Assembly (NCBI GenBank): GCA_001936135.1
Contig: CP012817.1
Span: 1,116,001 to 1,180,000 of the forward strand
DNA from: Saccharomycopsis fibuligera x Saccharomycopsis cf. fibuligera
Lineage: Eukaryota > Ascomycota > Saccharomycetes > Ascoideales > Saccharomycopsidaceae
Length of the DNA stretch: 64,000 nucleotides
Reading direction: 5' to 3'
Notes under the pieces: model-generated
Told to the model about the DNA's origin: nothing
Seen by the model: the letters and a program-made list of their open reading frames with translations, nothing else
The model's database searches: none
Position numbers and translations under genes: made by a program
Shown: one piece after another, positions 42,133 to 52,150 of the stretch
How positions within the stretch are numbered: the stretch's first letter is position 1
How the letters are laid out: each line of letters starts with the position of its first letter

Positions 42133-44241
42133 TCAATCTATCTTGATTGATTTCTTTGCATTAAGTTTTGATGACATTATTTTGAAATGTGCAGAAATTA
42201 AAAACATAAAATAGCTGACAACCAAAATTGACGCACTGCTGCTGCCATTCAAGTTTTCAAGTTGAATTTTGCCCATTGTGCACCAATCTTTTACTGGAAT
42301 GCAACTCAAGTACTTACACCATGAACAGTGTCCACCACCGTTGGTGAAGAAATTGACGCTTAATAAGTAAAACCATAAAAATGTAAGCACCACGCAAGTC
42401 AATCTAACTGCGATCCACCCAAAGAAAACCGGAGCTTTTCTGATTTGAAGGTTTGGAAAGAATTTCCCAAATTTGGAATTTATTACCCTAATGTTGCTAG
42501 ATTCATTAGCTCTATTTTCCCCTCCATCATAGTCAAATGGGGTGAAAGAATTCAAACTGTTTCTTGCAGGAATAGCTGATTTATTCAACTCCTTTGGGTC
42601 TCTTTGGTAACGGTATCTTTCTTGGAAAACAAAGTTAGGATCCTTCAATAGAACAACGCTGAGCAATACCCCAGCAATAAACCCGCCAATGTGACTGAAA
42701 TTATCAAGCCCGGGCAAAAGGCCCAACACCAAAGTGAAAATGATTTCAAAAATCAAATATGACAAGTTTTTTCTATACGTTTTTGGATGCATTTGTGATT
42801 TGTTAGTGAAGAATAAAAAATGAACCAAATTGACTCCGATGATTCCAAAAAGAGCTCCTGAAGCCCCCGTTGAAGAAAGACCACTTTGGGCAAAGTTAGC
42901 ACCAAAAATGTTTCCTGAAATGCCAGCAGCCATGTAGATAAGAATGAATTTTATTGATCCAATGGCTCTTTCCATGTCAACTCCAAGCATCATTTGCAAA
43001 AGCAAATTGCAAATAATGTGAATAAAACCTGCATGAAGGAAAATTGGAGTAATAATTCTGTACCACTGACCTGGTTTGTAGCCATCATTGTCTTGACTTA
43101 AGCCTCCTAATCCACAAAGAGTGTCAAGGGTACATCCAGTGGACGTGTCAGTTGAGTTTGGACATGGGAACACGTTACTAGTGATGCTGGTGATATTATC
43201 AATGTGAATCATGCATGGCACAAATCGCGATCCCATATTGATTTGAACGTAGTTTGATGGACCAATCATTGGATTGAAATACGGTTTTGTTTGCACTGGA
43301 CTACCGGTTAATGAGCCCATTTTTGCCAACTCAACAATGAAAACAATGGTTTGAATAAGAGTTAGGATGTAACACCATATCGGCACTCTTTTGCCTCTCC
43401 ACACTAACCAACCATTAGGCTTCTGTTCCGCAGCAGTCGCGGCTGGATCTTGAATGTATCTAGGCCGAAGTTCGTTGGGACCAAATTCATCATTAACCTT
43501 AAAACCTCCATTTATGGTTCTGGATTCGTTGTTGTAAAATTTGTTGTTTCTGTACGGATTAAGCAAAGAGGTGGCTGCATTGTTATTTTCCTCGTATGTT
43601 AGCGATGGAGTAGCGTTATATGCCACTGATTTTATTGGCACATTATCAAACGTATCATCATCATTATCCACATACGGTCTGTTGCTGCCGTTGTTCAAGT
43701 TATTCCGACTCATTCTTTTGTTAGGGCTGATTTCTGCGAATGGGTCTTCTTTGAAAGGGTTCGATTTGGTGCTGCTGTGTCTGGATATGCCTGAGTTATT
43801 CGGCTGGCTATAGAAATCATTTTGATGAGCTTTAGCCAACTCTCTTTGTTTATTGGGATTGAGGCTTGTGCCCATGTTATTTATAGCACCGGCGCTGTTA
43901 TTATTAGCGGAAGGGCCAGAGTGGGGGAAGCCGCTGTCTGAATCTCCATCTGTATCGTAATCGTAAATGACCCTATTGTTTAAGCTTAAATTAGGGTTGG
44001 CAGGCTGAAAGCTGTTGTCTTTGAAACTATTATCGATATGTGCATTGGGGTCCACAAAATTGAAATCGTTATTGTTCGACCTCAGTAAATTGTTGGCATT
44101 CATGCTGGGGCCGTCATAGCCACCGCCATGCTGACTGAATCCACCTTGGTAACCGTAGTCAGTGTCATAGTGGGCCTGAGGAGGCACAGGCGGAAGGTCT
44201 TTATGAGGACCCGAGTTTCTTGGGTTGTAGTAGTTTGACAT
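42133..44241 (-). CDS. Rhomboid intramembrane serine protease with long N-terminal tail
   Basis: A 702-residue protein. The rhomboid core spans about residues 285-540 with seven likely helices: WYRIITPIFLHAGFIHIICN (His408 and Asn412), catalytic Ser461 in GASGALFG and catalytic His517 in FSHIGGF. The key residues are all present, so it should be active and not an iRhom. The first 270 residues are disordered and Asn/Asp/Gly-rich, presumably cytosolic. A Cys-rich loop (about 345-380) sits between the first two helices, and a further hydrophobic segment and Cys-rich stretch (HCSWCKYLSCIP) follow near 635-660. This is the secretory-pathway type, unlike mitochondrial Pcp1 and unlike Rbd2. The start is the ATG of MSNYYNP; upstream only a TTG is open. 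Confidence 0.87.
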   Translation of the reverse strand: MSNYYNPRNSGPHKDLPPVPPQAHYDTDYGYQGGFSQHGGGYDGPSMNANNLLRSNNNDFNFVDPNAHIDNSFKDNSFQPANPNLSLNNRVIYDYDTDGDSDSGFPHSGPSANNNSAGAINNMGTSLNPNKQRELAKAHQNDFYSQPNNSGISRHSSTKSNPFKEDPFAEISPNKRMSRNNLNNGSNRPYVDNDDDTFDNVPIKSVAYNATPSLTYEENNNAATSLLNPYRNNKFYNNESRTINGGFKVNDEFGPNELRPRYIQDPAATAAEQKPNGWLVWRGKRVPIWCYILTLIQTIVFIVELAKMGSLTGSPVQTKPYFNPMIGPSNYVQINMGSRFVPCMIHIDNITSITSNVFPCPNSTDTSTGCTLDTLCGLGGLSQDNDGYKPGQWYRIITPIFLHAGFIHIICNLLLQMMLGVDMERAIGSIKFILIYMAAGISGNIFGANFAQSGLSSTGASGALFGIIGVNLVHFLFFTNKSQMHPKTYRKNLSYLIFEIIFTLVLGLLPGLDNFSHIGGFIAGVLLSVVLLKDPNFVFQERYRYQRDPKELNKSAIPARNSLNSFTPFDYDGGENRANESSNIRVINSKFGKFFPNLQIRKAPVFFGWIAVRLTCVVLTFLWFYLLSVNFFTNGGGHCSWCKYLSCIPVKDWCTMGKIQLENLNGSSSASILVVSYFMFLISAHFKIMSSKLNAKKSIKID

Positions 44242-44853
44242 GATCAAACAGCTGTTCAGCGTACTGCTTTTAAACTTTTCCTGTTTTGTTTCAGACCTTT
44301 ATGCCGGTGTAACTTGATGGGTTTTAGAGATCAAACGAGAAAAGAATGAGTTTTTCAATCTGATGTCCGAAAGGAGGAAATGCGGCCAGCTGTTGTATCG
44401 GTGTTGCAACAGAATGTGTGGTAAAAGGATTAAGAATGCTAACGCTAATATTAGAAGCAGAGGACAACGTGAACCGCAACCGCAAGCCTCTACAGCATAA
44501 ACAGGAAAGGAGGACTCAAAAGCAGAACAGGGCAGAACACGACCACCAAAGCGTTGCAGCGATTAGTCGAGGATGCCGTGAGCAGGTGTTCTTTTTCTTT
44601 AGCGGTGTATCAGAATCCGCGCTAAGTTAGCAGAAGCTGTGATTACGTAATTTGTGACAAGTGCTCTGGCGATGGCAAAAATAATAATTAAAAAAAAAAA
44701 AAAATAAAATAAAATATTCAAGCGAATGAGATGAGATGGATGGATGTGTGGATCAGGGAACGCATACACCAGCAACAAGGCCAGCCAGCAAGCATCTGTG
44801 AATAGGATTCTCAAATAATCTCAACTATTTCTGATTATACATAGCTGCCCAAA
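44242..44853. other. Divergent promoter, rhomboid / ECM2
   Basis: 612 bp between two head-to-head genes. An A16 run lies near 44689. One 70-codon frame (44418-44630) shows no family resemblance. Confidence 0.6.
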
Positions 44854-46029
44854 ATGAGTGCAGAGGAAGTGCCCGCCATTTGCGAGAAATGTCTTGGTTC
44901 CAATCCATACCTCAAGATGATCAAAGAACCTCAGGGTGCTCAATGCAGGCTTTGCACCAGAGTGTTTACAGTTTTCCGCTGGAATGTCAGCAAGGGAAGC
45001 AAGTTTTCCAAGACCGTCATATGTCTTACTTGTGCTCGGCAGCGAAATTGCTGTCAGGCCTGTATGCTCGATTTGACCTATGGCATACCGCTCCATTTAC
45101 GTGACGCTGCTTTCAAGATGGCTGGGGTAGAGAACATTCATGAGGTCGCATACTCGTCCAATGATGTTACAAAACGGTATATGGCTCAAAAGGCAGATCT
45201 AAAGTATATCGAACAGGAGCAGCAGCAGTCCAACGGCCCCGACATGAGATTGTTGACAGAGAATGGCGAGGGCGGAAGCCTTAAAAGCAACAGTGCTGAG
45301 GCAAGACAAAAAGTAGAAGAAATCTTAAGAAAATTATCGCAGAGCCATTCTGCACAGAATAAGTTCAACTCCAAGAAGCTAAGCTCGGGACAACAGCAAA
45401 GCAGACAAGGCGCCTCGCTGACTTACTCCGCGGAAGCATTGCAGAATGTCGATATCTCCAAAATTCTCTCCAAATTACCCTTTAACGGCAACCTCACCAT
45501 CCCCAAAGACGAATCCATCACATCATTCTTCATATTTGGCATCAACGACGAAATCACCGACAACATGGTTGCGGAATACATTCAGCAAAAGTTGATTGAC
45601 CATCTCAAAACCGACAAGAAGAAAATAAGCTTCAAGTCTATTGTACTCAACCATCGTGCCAAATGCGGTTATGTTAGCTTAGAAAAACGCAAATACGCAG
45701 AAGAGTTGTCCAACATTGTGGAGAAACCACGCGGCTATAAAGGCCCAGGAATAATATTCATAAGAAACGTGCCGATTAGAATCACTTGGGGTAAAGTGAA
45801 GAGTTTGGGTACCAGTAATTTGGAACAGACCAAGTTAGGAATGGTAGTAAGAAAACAGATCAAGTTGCTAGCGGTAAAAGATAAACAAGGTAAGGGAAAG
45901 TCAGGAACAGGAAAATCTCAAGATGGCGAGGAAAGTGGTAAGACAGTGAATGAGTTCAAACCGGCGCCGCCGCCGGGTAAAAACACAAAACCAAACTATT
46001 CTTCGTTGAAGAGTAACTTTGAACTATGA
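44854..46029 (+). CDS. ECM2: Pre-mRNA splicing factor Slt11/Ecm2
   Basis: A 391-residue spliceosome protein of the Ecm2/Slt11 (RBM22/Cwc2-like) group that acts on U2/U6 helix II and the active-site RNA. The N-terminus has paired-Cys zinc sites, ICEKCLG, CRLCTRVFTVFRW, VICLTCARQRNCCQACMLD, within the first 75 residues; PYLKMIKE and YGIPLHLRD are family blocks. A degenerate RRM follows at about 205-310 (FIFGINDEITDNMV, then KCGYVSLEKRKYAEEL). The tail is Lys/Gly/Pro-rich. S. cerevisiae Ecm2 is 364 aa. First ATG used. Confidence 0.9.
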   Translation: MSAEEVPAICEKCLGSNPYLKMIKEPQGAQCRLCTRVFTVFRWNVSKGSKFSKTVICLTCARQRNCCQACMLDLTYGIPLHLRDAAFKMAGVENIHEVAYSSNDVTKRYMAQKADLKYIEQEQQQSNGPDMRLLTENGEGGSLKSNSAEARQKVEEILRKLSQSHSAQNKFNSKKLSSGQQQSRQGASLTYSAEALQNVDISKILSKLPFNGNLTIPKDESITSFFIFGINDEITDNMVAEYIQQKLIDHLKTDKKKISFKSIVLNHRAKCGYVSLEKRKYAEELSNIVEKPRGYKGPGIIFIRNVPIRITWGKVKSLGTSNLEQTKLGMVVRKQIKLLAVKDKQGKGKSGTGKSQDGEESGKTVNEFKPAPPPGKNTKPNYSSLKSNFEL

Positions 46030-47198
46030 TGTCTATATTGGATGTTTTGTTTCTTCAAGCTATATCTTTTTTTTTCTGTATAATAGAATAGGATAATTGT
46101 ATGCTACTTTTCTTCAGCACAGAAGCGCTGCGTGGCGCAAAGATGTATCAAAAAAATTTTTTTTTTTTTTTCGCCAAAGTAATGCGAAGGACAGATGGCT
46201 GGTAGGCAGGTACTTTCGGACTATCCGGGATATTATCAAAGTTCAGTCGTAATATAATAAAGGAGTATAAACTAACATCCAAGTCCCAAAAAGACTGAGT
46301 GGCCTCGCTATGTTACGTATTAGAGTCAAGCTTGATCTTCGAGAAACTTTTTTCGATACACAATCATATATCCCTCATGCTGGCAATAATTGTACCGCTA
46401 AGTTTGGAACTAGCATTCAATGGTATTTGTGGTGTTAAATCTCTTGGTACCATAACATAGAACAACGGCGATACCAAAAAGAGAAAGAAACAAGATTGTG
46501 TCATGTTAATTCATGTTAACATATTGTCATGTTAAGTTTAATTTTACATTTCCGTGTAAAGCAGTTGCATCACATCATCATGCAGGATTATGCATTTAAA
46601 CAGGCCAATGCAGAACAATATTAAATCTCGCTACAGCTCGTTACCATGGATTCGACTATTCCGTCTTCACCAACTTAAAAGCCACGCTCTTATTTCTTTC
46701 AATAGTATTCGATTTTATGGTAATGGGGCTAAAGTCCCCAATGGTGCTCGCCGGTCCACTTTTTTTTGAAAAAAAAAAAAAAAAAAAAATTGGGTTTTCA
46801 CTAATATTTTTTAGTGCTCTTTTAGTGCTTGTTTGTTAGTCTGTATACTGCTTATTGTTTGGGTTCAGAATTACAGTTATAGCTGGACTTGGTACCAAAA
46901 GGAATTTATGCGGAACCGATGATAAAATGTGAGGTTAAGGTAGAGCTTTGAGGAATGGTGCCCTTTGCTATTATCACGATATGCAGTGCTGCTGTGTATC
47001 TTGGATCCGAGCTAATAATTCGGAAAATATATAAATAATTATAAGATTTTCACAGTTTTCTTTTATATAATATAATGTGGCAGTTAATATAAGTGACATC
47101 TTGTGAAAGACAGAAAACTTTTTTAATTTACTAAGTGATAAGAAAAAAATCGAGTTCAATCTCAAGCCCAAAGTACCTCAGATAAAATCTTTTTTAAG
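46030..47198. other. Intergenic, no gene seen
   Basis: 1.17 kb between ECM2 and a small secreted-protein gene. It contains A/T runs (T14 near 46157, A19 near 46770) and partial repeats of tcatgttaa at 46500-46536. It probably holds the secreted-protein promoter. Confidence 0.55.
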
Positions 47199-47603
47199 AT
47201 GCAACTTTCAAACACTATTGTTATCTTAGCAACCGCTTTCACCACCGCTTCAATGGCTTTGCCAATTGCAATTTCCGAGAGCGTTGCGGTTACCACCAGC
47301 ACGCTTACTTCTGGTACTGCTGCTGAAGCTACGTCTGCTACTACTGATGTTGATTCTGACAATGGCACTAGCTCCGATGCGGCAGCGTCCCAATCCTCCA
47401 CACCAAGTTTCGAAGAACTTGAAGACGCAATGAAAACTCTCAATAGCAGTCTTATTGCATATAAGCAACACGAAGCTTCAATTGTTGCTAATGGTAGTAA
47501 TTCTACTGATGGTGTGGTGGACAAGTCTATCGGATCCTGGTTTAAAAAGCATGGTGGCCAAATTCTCAATGCTGTGACTACTGTTGCATCATTCATTATT
47601 TGA
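47199..47603 (+). CDS. Small secreted protein with amphipathic C-terminus, unknown function
   Basis: A 134-residue protein I do not recognise. Residues 1-20 form a clear signal peptide (MQLSNTIVILATAFTTASMA). Residues 22-70 are a Ser/Thr/Ala-rich acidic spacer, followed by a short likely helix (FEELEDAMKTLNSSLIAYKQ) and one or two N-glycosylation sites (NGS, NST). The last 25 residues, from KSIGSWFKK to the end FII, place Ile, Trp, Phe, Leu and Val every three to four positions with two Lys and a His on the other face, a cationic amphipathic helix. There is no Kex2 KR site; only a KK. A GPI signal is unlikely, since the tail is short and polar residues recur in it. The ATG is preceded by an AT-rich leader. 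It could be a cell-wall peptide, a membrane-active peptide precursor or a short cell-surface protein. Confidence 0.65.
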   Translation: MQLSNTIVILATAFTTASMALPIAISESVAVTTSTLTSGTAAEATSATTDVDSDNGTSSDAAASQSSTPSFEELEDAMKTLNSSLIAYKQHEASIVANGSNSTDGVVDKSIGSWFKKHGGQILNAVTTVASFII

Positions 47604-49212
47604 TCTTGGTTCATTCATGACAAACAAATCTGAATTTTGACAATTCAGTCTAATTGATGTTTCCTTCTCTTTCTCTTCCGCCAGATTATTGCACCTTTTA
47701 TTCTTTATTCTTCACTTTCTCGCTTTTCACTTGTATAATTACCTTGATAATTCAATGCTTCATTTCATCATATACCGAGACTTTCCGTAACATTAGAGCT
47801 TTTTAACATGTCTTATAGATCGACAATGGTAAAAAAAAAATAAGTAGATGTACAACGCTGTAGATACAAGGCTAGAGGCTACTTCTAAGAATTGACTGCC
47901 CATCAACAATTGGTCCATTTTTTCATTCAAGTCGTACATTGGAAAGCTATAAGCTTACTAAGTGCACCTAGTAAGCCTTATTAATATTGGGTTTGTGTGA
48001 ACAGACAGGAAAGTGAAGAAAACTTAGTACTACAGTATATCGTTATCCAGGCGAGCTTATAGCAGGCCCGCTACTAGCCACTGATGAACCGCTCCAAAGC
48101 GAACATTACCACAGGCATCATAAGCCATAGCTGCGACTAGATCAAATGGTCCCTGGCATCAGATTTCAAGCCTCAGCTTATAAAAGCGAAGCAATAGCGC
48201 TTTTTCATAGGCCATCGACAAATAACTTGATAGTATATTTCACGTATGACAATATACCACTTGACAGGGAATATAAGTTAGTCTTCAAAAAACTATTGAA
48301 ATGCAACACAAGAATGTGAAAGGCTAGTAGTTATCCAAGTGCTCTTTAATCCTTCTGGTATCAAGTACGTTAGTCAAGCTTGAAGGCACACAGCAGTCGA
48401 GGTGCATTTAGCATTATTTGGTTTGTCTCCTTCAACGCTCATGTATGATAACCCGGCGTATAAATAGGAGAAAAGGCCGGTGAACGTCTTGAGTCCACCG
48501 TGACAAAGAGAAGGAGAAAGAGCGACTGGCGTTTCAGCCAGCTAGCCCTGAATCAGTACAGCAGCGAGTGAGTGAACGAGCGGCCGAGATGGAAAAAGGA
48601 AAAACTAAAAATAATAATAATAATAATAATAACAACAATAATAATAATATCCAAATTCGCTGAGTACTCACATACTGGCTGTAGTCAACCAACCACACCG
48701 CAACACTCAAGCTCCACTACCGCCACCCAACTAATCAAGCTAAACCAACATATTAGCTTAGAGAGTACAGGGGTTTGCTTTTTTTTCTCAGTAGCATTGT
48801 TCAAGCGCTCGGTTATTTGCTTCTATATTCAAACAACGCTATTAATCGCCGTTTGCGTTCAAATTTCAGATAACATTCAAAATTTCACATTAGTTTTCGT
48901 TGTTCGCATAGCCAACTGATTAACAAGCAAAGCAAAGCTGTCAGTTTTACTTGGTTCGAGTAGTTAACTAATTTGAAAGTGTGGATCAATCTTTGGCCAA
49001 GTTTTGAAGGAACTGTTTTCCCCTTTAGATCAAAGTCGCAGTGCACATTACCAACCACTTCAGCGCAGTGAGGGAGTATCTCAAACGAGGAATAGAAAAA
49101 AACCTTATTATAATAATAATAATAACAGTAAAAAAACAAGTTCCCAAACTGTTCAAAACATACAAATAGGAAGTCATTTGAACACCACCAACAAACATCA
49201 TAAACTATCAAC
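47604..49212. other. Intergenic, HOC1 promoter region
   Basis: 1.6 kb. A frame over 48572-48919 is produced by an AAT/AAC triplet array (48609-48651) and is not credible. A second AAT array lies at 49108-49124. No gene or RNA recognised. Confidence 0.55.
48609..48651 (+). repeat. (AAT)n/(AAC)n triplet microsatellite
   Basis: Fourteen or so AAT/AAC triplets in the region upstream of HOC1; noncoding and slippage-prone. Confidence 0.85.
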
Positions 49213-50430
49213 ATGAAGGCTACGGTAGTGAGACGTATCTTGATTATAATATTCACTATTCTCAGTTTAAGTGTGTTGCTTATCAAATTTGTTCCAATTA
49301 AATCTAATAACAACCTTCAAAAAGTCTTATTTGAAAGTTACTTGAGCAGTTTGCAGCGCAACAATGAACAAACTCTCCAGCAACAAAAGCAGAATGAAGA
49401 ATTAAGTAAAAAATTAGAGGACATTGCACAAAATTTGCTTAAAAAGCAAGAAGAACGGATTCATGAGCTTGAAAAGGATCGTAAAACCCTTGAGCGGAAA
49501 CTTGTTGGGTTGAGAAATCCACCAAAAGACGCCACTCTTCGAGAAAAATTGGCCTTTATTTACCCTTACGATAATTCCAAACGGTTTCCAGCTTACATTT
49601 GGCAATGTTGGAAGTACGGCCTTAATGATGATCGCTTTGACCAAAAATTCAAAGATGGTGAAACTTCATGGGCTGTTAGAAACCCAGGATTCGTGCATGA
49701 ATTATTTAATGATGACACATCAACAGCAATGATTCATCATTTATACAAAAACATTCCAGAAATCCTTGAAGCTTATGAGCTGTTACCTTCAATTATTCTC
49801 AAGATGGACTTTTTCCGTTACTTGATTTTACTTGCTAAGGGTGGCGTATATGCCGATATTGACACTCATCCATTACAAGCAGTGCCTAACTGGATTCCTG
49901 AGAATGTTTCTCCCAACGAAGTAGGCATGGTGGTGGGTATTGAAGCTGATGCTGACAATGCTGATTGGAAAAAAATCTATGCTCGTAGAGTGCAATTTGG
50001 TCAGTGGGTTATTCAAGCCAAACCAGGTCATCCAATTCTTCGAGAAATTGTTGCGCAAATCACCGAACGAACCATTGAAAAAAAGAAAAATTTGCTTAAT
50101 AGTAATAGTAACAAGGAAAAAGGTTTAGCTTTGGATCCTGTGGACACTAATTTGGATATTATGAAGTGGACAGGAGCAGGAATTTGGACTGATGTGATTT
50201 TTACCTATTTTAACGATTACGTGTTGAGTGGGATTTATACTAAAGTCACTTGGAAAGATTTTAGTAAATTGGAAGTTCCTAAGTTGGTCTCTGATGTATT
50301 GGTGTTGCCAATTACTAGCTTTAGCCCTGGAATTGGTAGTATGGGTGCCAAAGAAGAGCTTGATCCATTGGCTTTCGTTAGACATTATTTTGAATGCAAT
50401 TGGAAAAAGAAGGGTGAAGCTAAAGCTTAA
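49213..50430 (+). CDS. HOC1: Golgi alpha-1,6-mannosyltransferase complex subunit Hoc1
   Basis: A 405-residue type II membrane glycosyltransferase of the GT32 (Och1) family. An N-terminal cytosolic stub and one anchor helix (about residues 9-28) are followed by a Gln/Glu/Lys coiled coil (about 45-100) and the catalytic domain with FPAYIWQCWK, LKMDFFRYLILLAKGG and the DXD motif YADIDT (Asp215, Asp217). Blocks such as ATLREKLAF, VPNWIPENVSP and MKWTGAGIWTDVIFTYFND match S. cerevisiae Hoc1 (396 aa) better than Och1, which lacks the coiled coil. Hoc1 works in the M-PolII complex that extends the mannan backbone of N-glycans. Codon 190 is CTG, where Hoc1 of S. cerevisiae has Ala (from memory). Confidence 0.9.
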   Translation: MKATVVRRILIIIFTILSLSVLLIKFVPIKSNNNLQKVLFESYLSSLQRNNEQTLQQQKQNEELSKKLEDIAQNLLKKQEERIHELEKDRKTLERKLVGLRNPPKDATLREKLAFIYPYDNSKRFPAYIWQCWKYGLNDDRFDQKFKDGETSWAVRNPGFVHELFNDDTSTAMIHHLYKNIPEILEAYELLPSIILKMDFFRYLILLAKGGVYADIDTHPLQAVPNWIPENVSPNEVGMVVGIEADADNADWKKIYARRVQFGQWVIQAKPGHPILREIVAQITERTIEKKKNLLNSNSNKEKGLALDPVDTNLDIMKWTGAGIWTDVIFTYFNDYVLSGIYTKVTWKDFSKLEVPKLVSDVLVLPITSFSPGIGSMGAKEELDPLAFVRHYFECNWKKKGEAKA

Positions 50431-52150
50431 ACGGTAGGTGGATGAAAAATTCTGCAGATAGGCCCTTCTTTATTTTTAGGTTGGCCTCGGTGTGAGGTAC
50501 AGTTACCTCGTCTTTTTTTTCTCTTCTCTTTTCTCTGTCTTTTGTTTTTAACCTACTAACTTACTGTTACTTCCCCAATCACCATAACCTACTTTCACCA
50601 TAGTTGGTCATCAATACTACTTTTTCAACCATTGACTATTCCGGTCTCATTGCTTCCTTCACATTTTTTGTTTCACTCATTATTTTTATTTTTTATTCTT
50701 TTATTTTTATTTCTTCTGGATGATTATAGTGCTAAATTGCTTATAAGCTTGACGTTTCTAACAGCTGATTGTACTTGCTTGCCATTTGCTTCCACGCTGA
50801 AGTTTATCGAATATCCGTCTAGTTTTCTGTTTCTTTTTTTCGTCTCCCCATCCCTCTATCAAGCATTGATTTTCTTCTCTTTTTTGTCTCTTTTTTGTCA
50901 GTCTATAATTCATTGTCTCTTTTTTTTCTACATTTTATGTTTCGTCATATATTGTTTTCATAATTTTATGTATCGGTATTTCATCAAGTTGTCAGTATTA
51001 ATTTCTCTTGCATATGTACTTACCTAACTTATATTATAGTACTGCAATCTGTAATTCTTGAGTTGCATGCGGTATAACAATAATTCTTGAAAGGCATCTT
51101 TGGTGATTAGCTAGTTAATCAATTTGATATTAGCAACAACGCGCCTTGGCCTTATTGTAAATAATCTTAGCTGCGATGGTAGCACTCGCTTTATCTTGAT
51201 GAGTATCCGTCAAAACATTCTCTTTCAATGCTTTTATACAAAAATTTGGACAAATGTGCTACTAAAATCTTATTTATCACCATTACCGAATTTTGCAAGT
51301 TAGACCACACTCAAGAATGGCATCATCATCATGTTGGAGATTCTTGAGCTGGTTCTCTTGCATGCTGACGACGCACGTAGGGGTTGCATTCTGTGAGAAG
51401 AGTTGTCTGAGAATTTCTGATTTTTGGCGATTTCAAGAGACTGTGGTTTTAGTATCCTTATTTTCTTGGATTTATATGGCTAGTATGATCATCATTATCG
51501 CGAGGATAAATCCAACCAAGCAAACCATCGGTTTTTCTCGTTGAGTCTGTTATTCTTGTACATGTTCTTGTTCGTCTCACCAAAACCAGAAAAATTTTCT
51601 CTTCCGTGGTTGACACAGTAGAAAATATAATCACTGTAGTAGTACGTGACTGTACTTATAACAGAATTTCCATCCTTGTATACCTGTGGGTTAGACTACT
51701 AAGTTGTCATTATTCACGCTCAGATTGCCGATGCTGCTGATGCAGCGGATGCAGGCCATCCCTATGTCGGTGCTGTCGATAATGCCGACCCTCGAGAACT
51801 ATCACCAAGGGCTATTGCTCTTGTGTCTGCTTTCTAGATCTGGTCTTTTTATAATTGATAATAGATCCCACTTAAAGCGAGCTTTTTCTTCCTCATCATA
51901 GTGATCTGTGCTTCATGAGGTTGATGTGGGTTAGCAACTGGGTGGCTACGAGTGCAGAAAGAATTTCCTTTTCTGTCCGCATTGGCTTGTTTTTTCCTTC
52001 TTTTCGCATTTGGTTCTACCGAGACGATTGCAAAAGTATAACCAGGAGTTCTTTTTCTAAAGGGAAACTACTCTACACGGTCCTGCAGTATACTAATATC
52101 ACAAACAATAGAGTAAATGACAGACGACTGACAATCAAGAACAGTGAACT
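50431..52150. other. Intergenic, no gene seen
   Basis: 1.7 kb. The first 600 bp are strongly T-rich (3' region of HOC1, many TTTTT and TCTTT runs). The frame over 50632-51027 is only Phe/Leu/Ser-rich translation of this. The rest holds the THI80 promoter. An 83-codon frame at 51293-51544 has no relative I know. Confidence 0.55.

Noticed and set aside
48572-48919. 115-codon frame with an Ile/Thr-rich run
   Set aside because: Produced by an AAT/AAC microsatellite; no similarity to a protein and no sensible domain.
50632-51027. 131-codon hydrophobic frame
   Set aside because: Translation of T-rich 3' sequence of HOC1 (Phe/Leu/Ser only); not a membrane protein gene.
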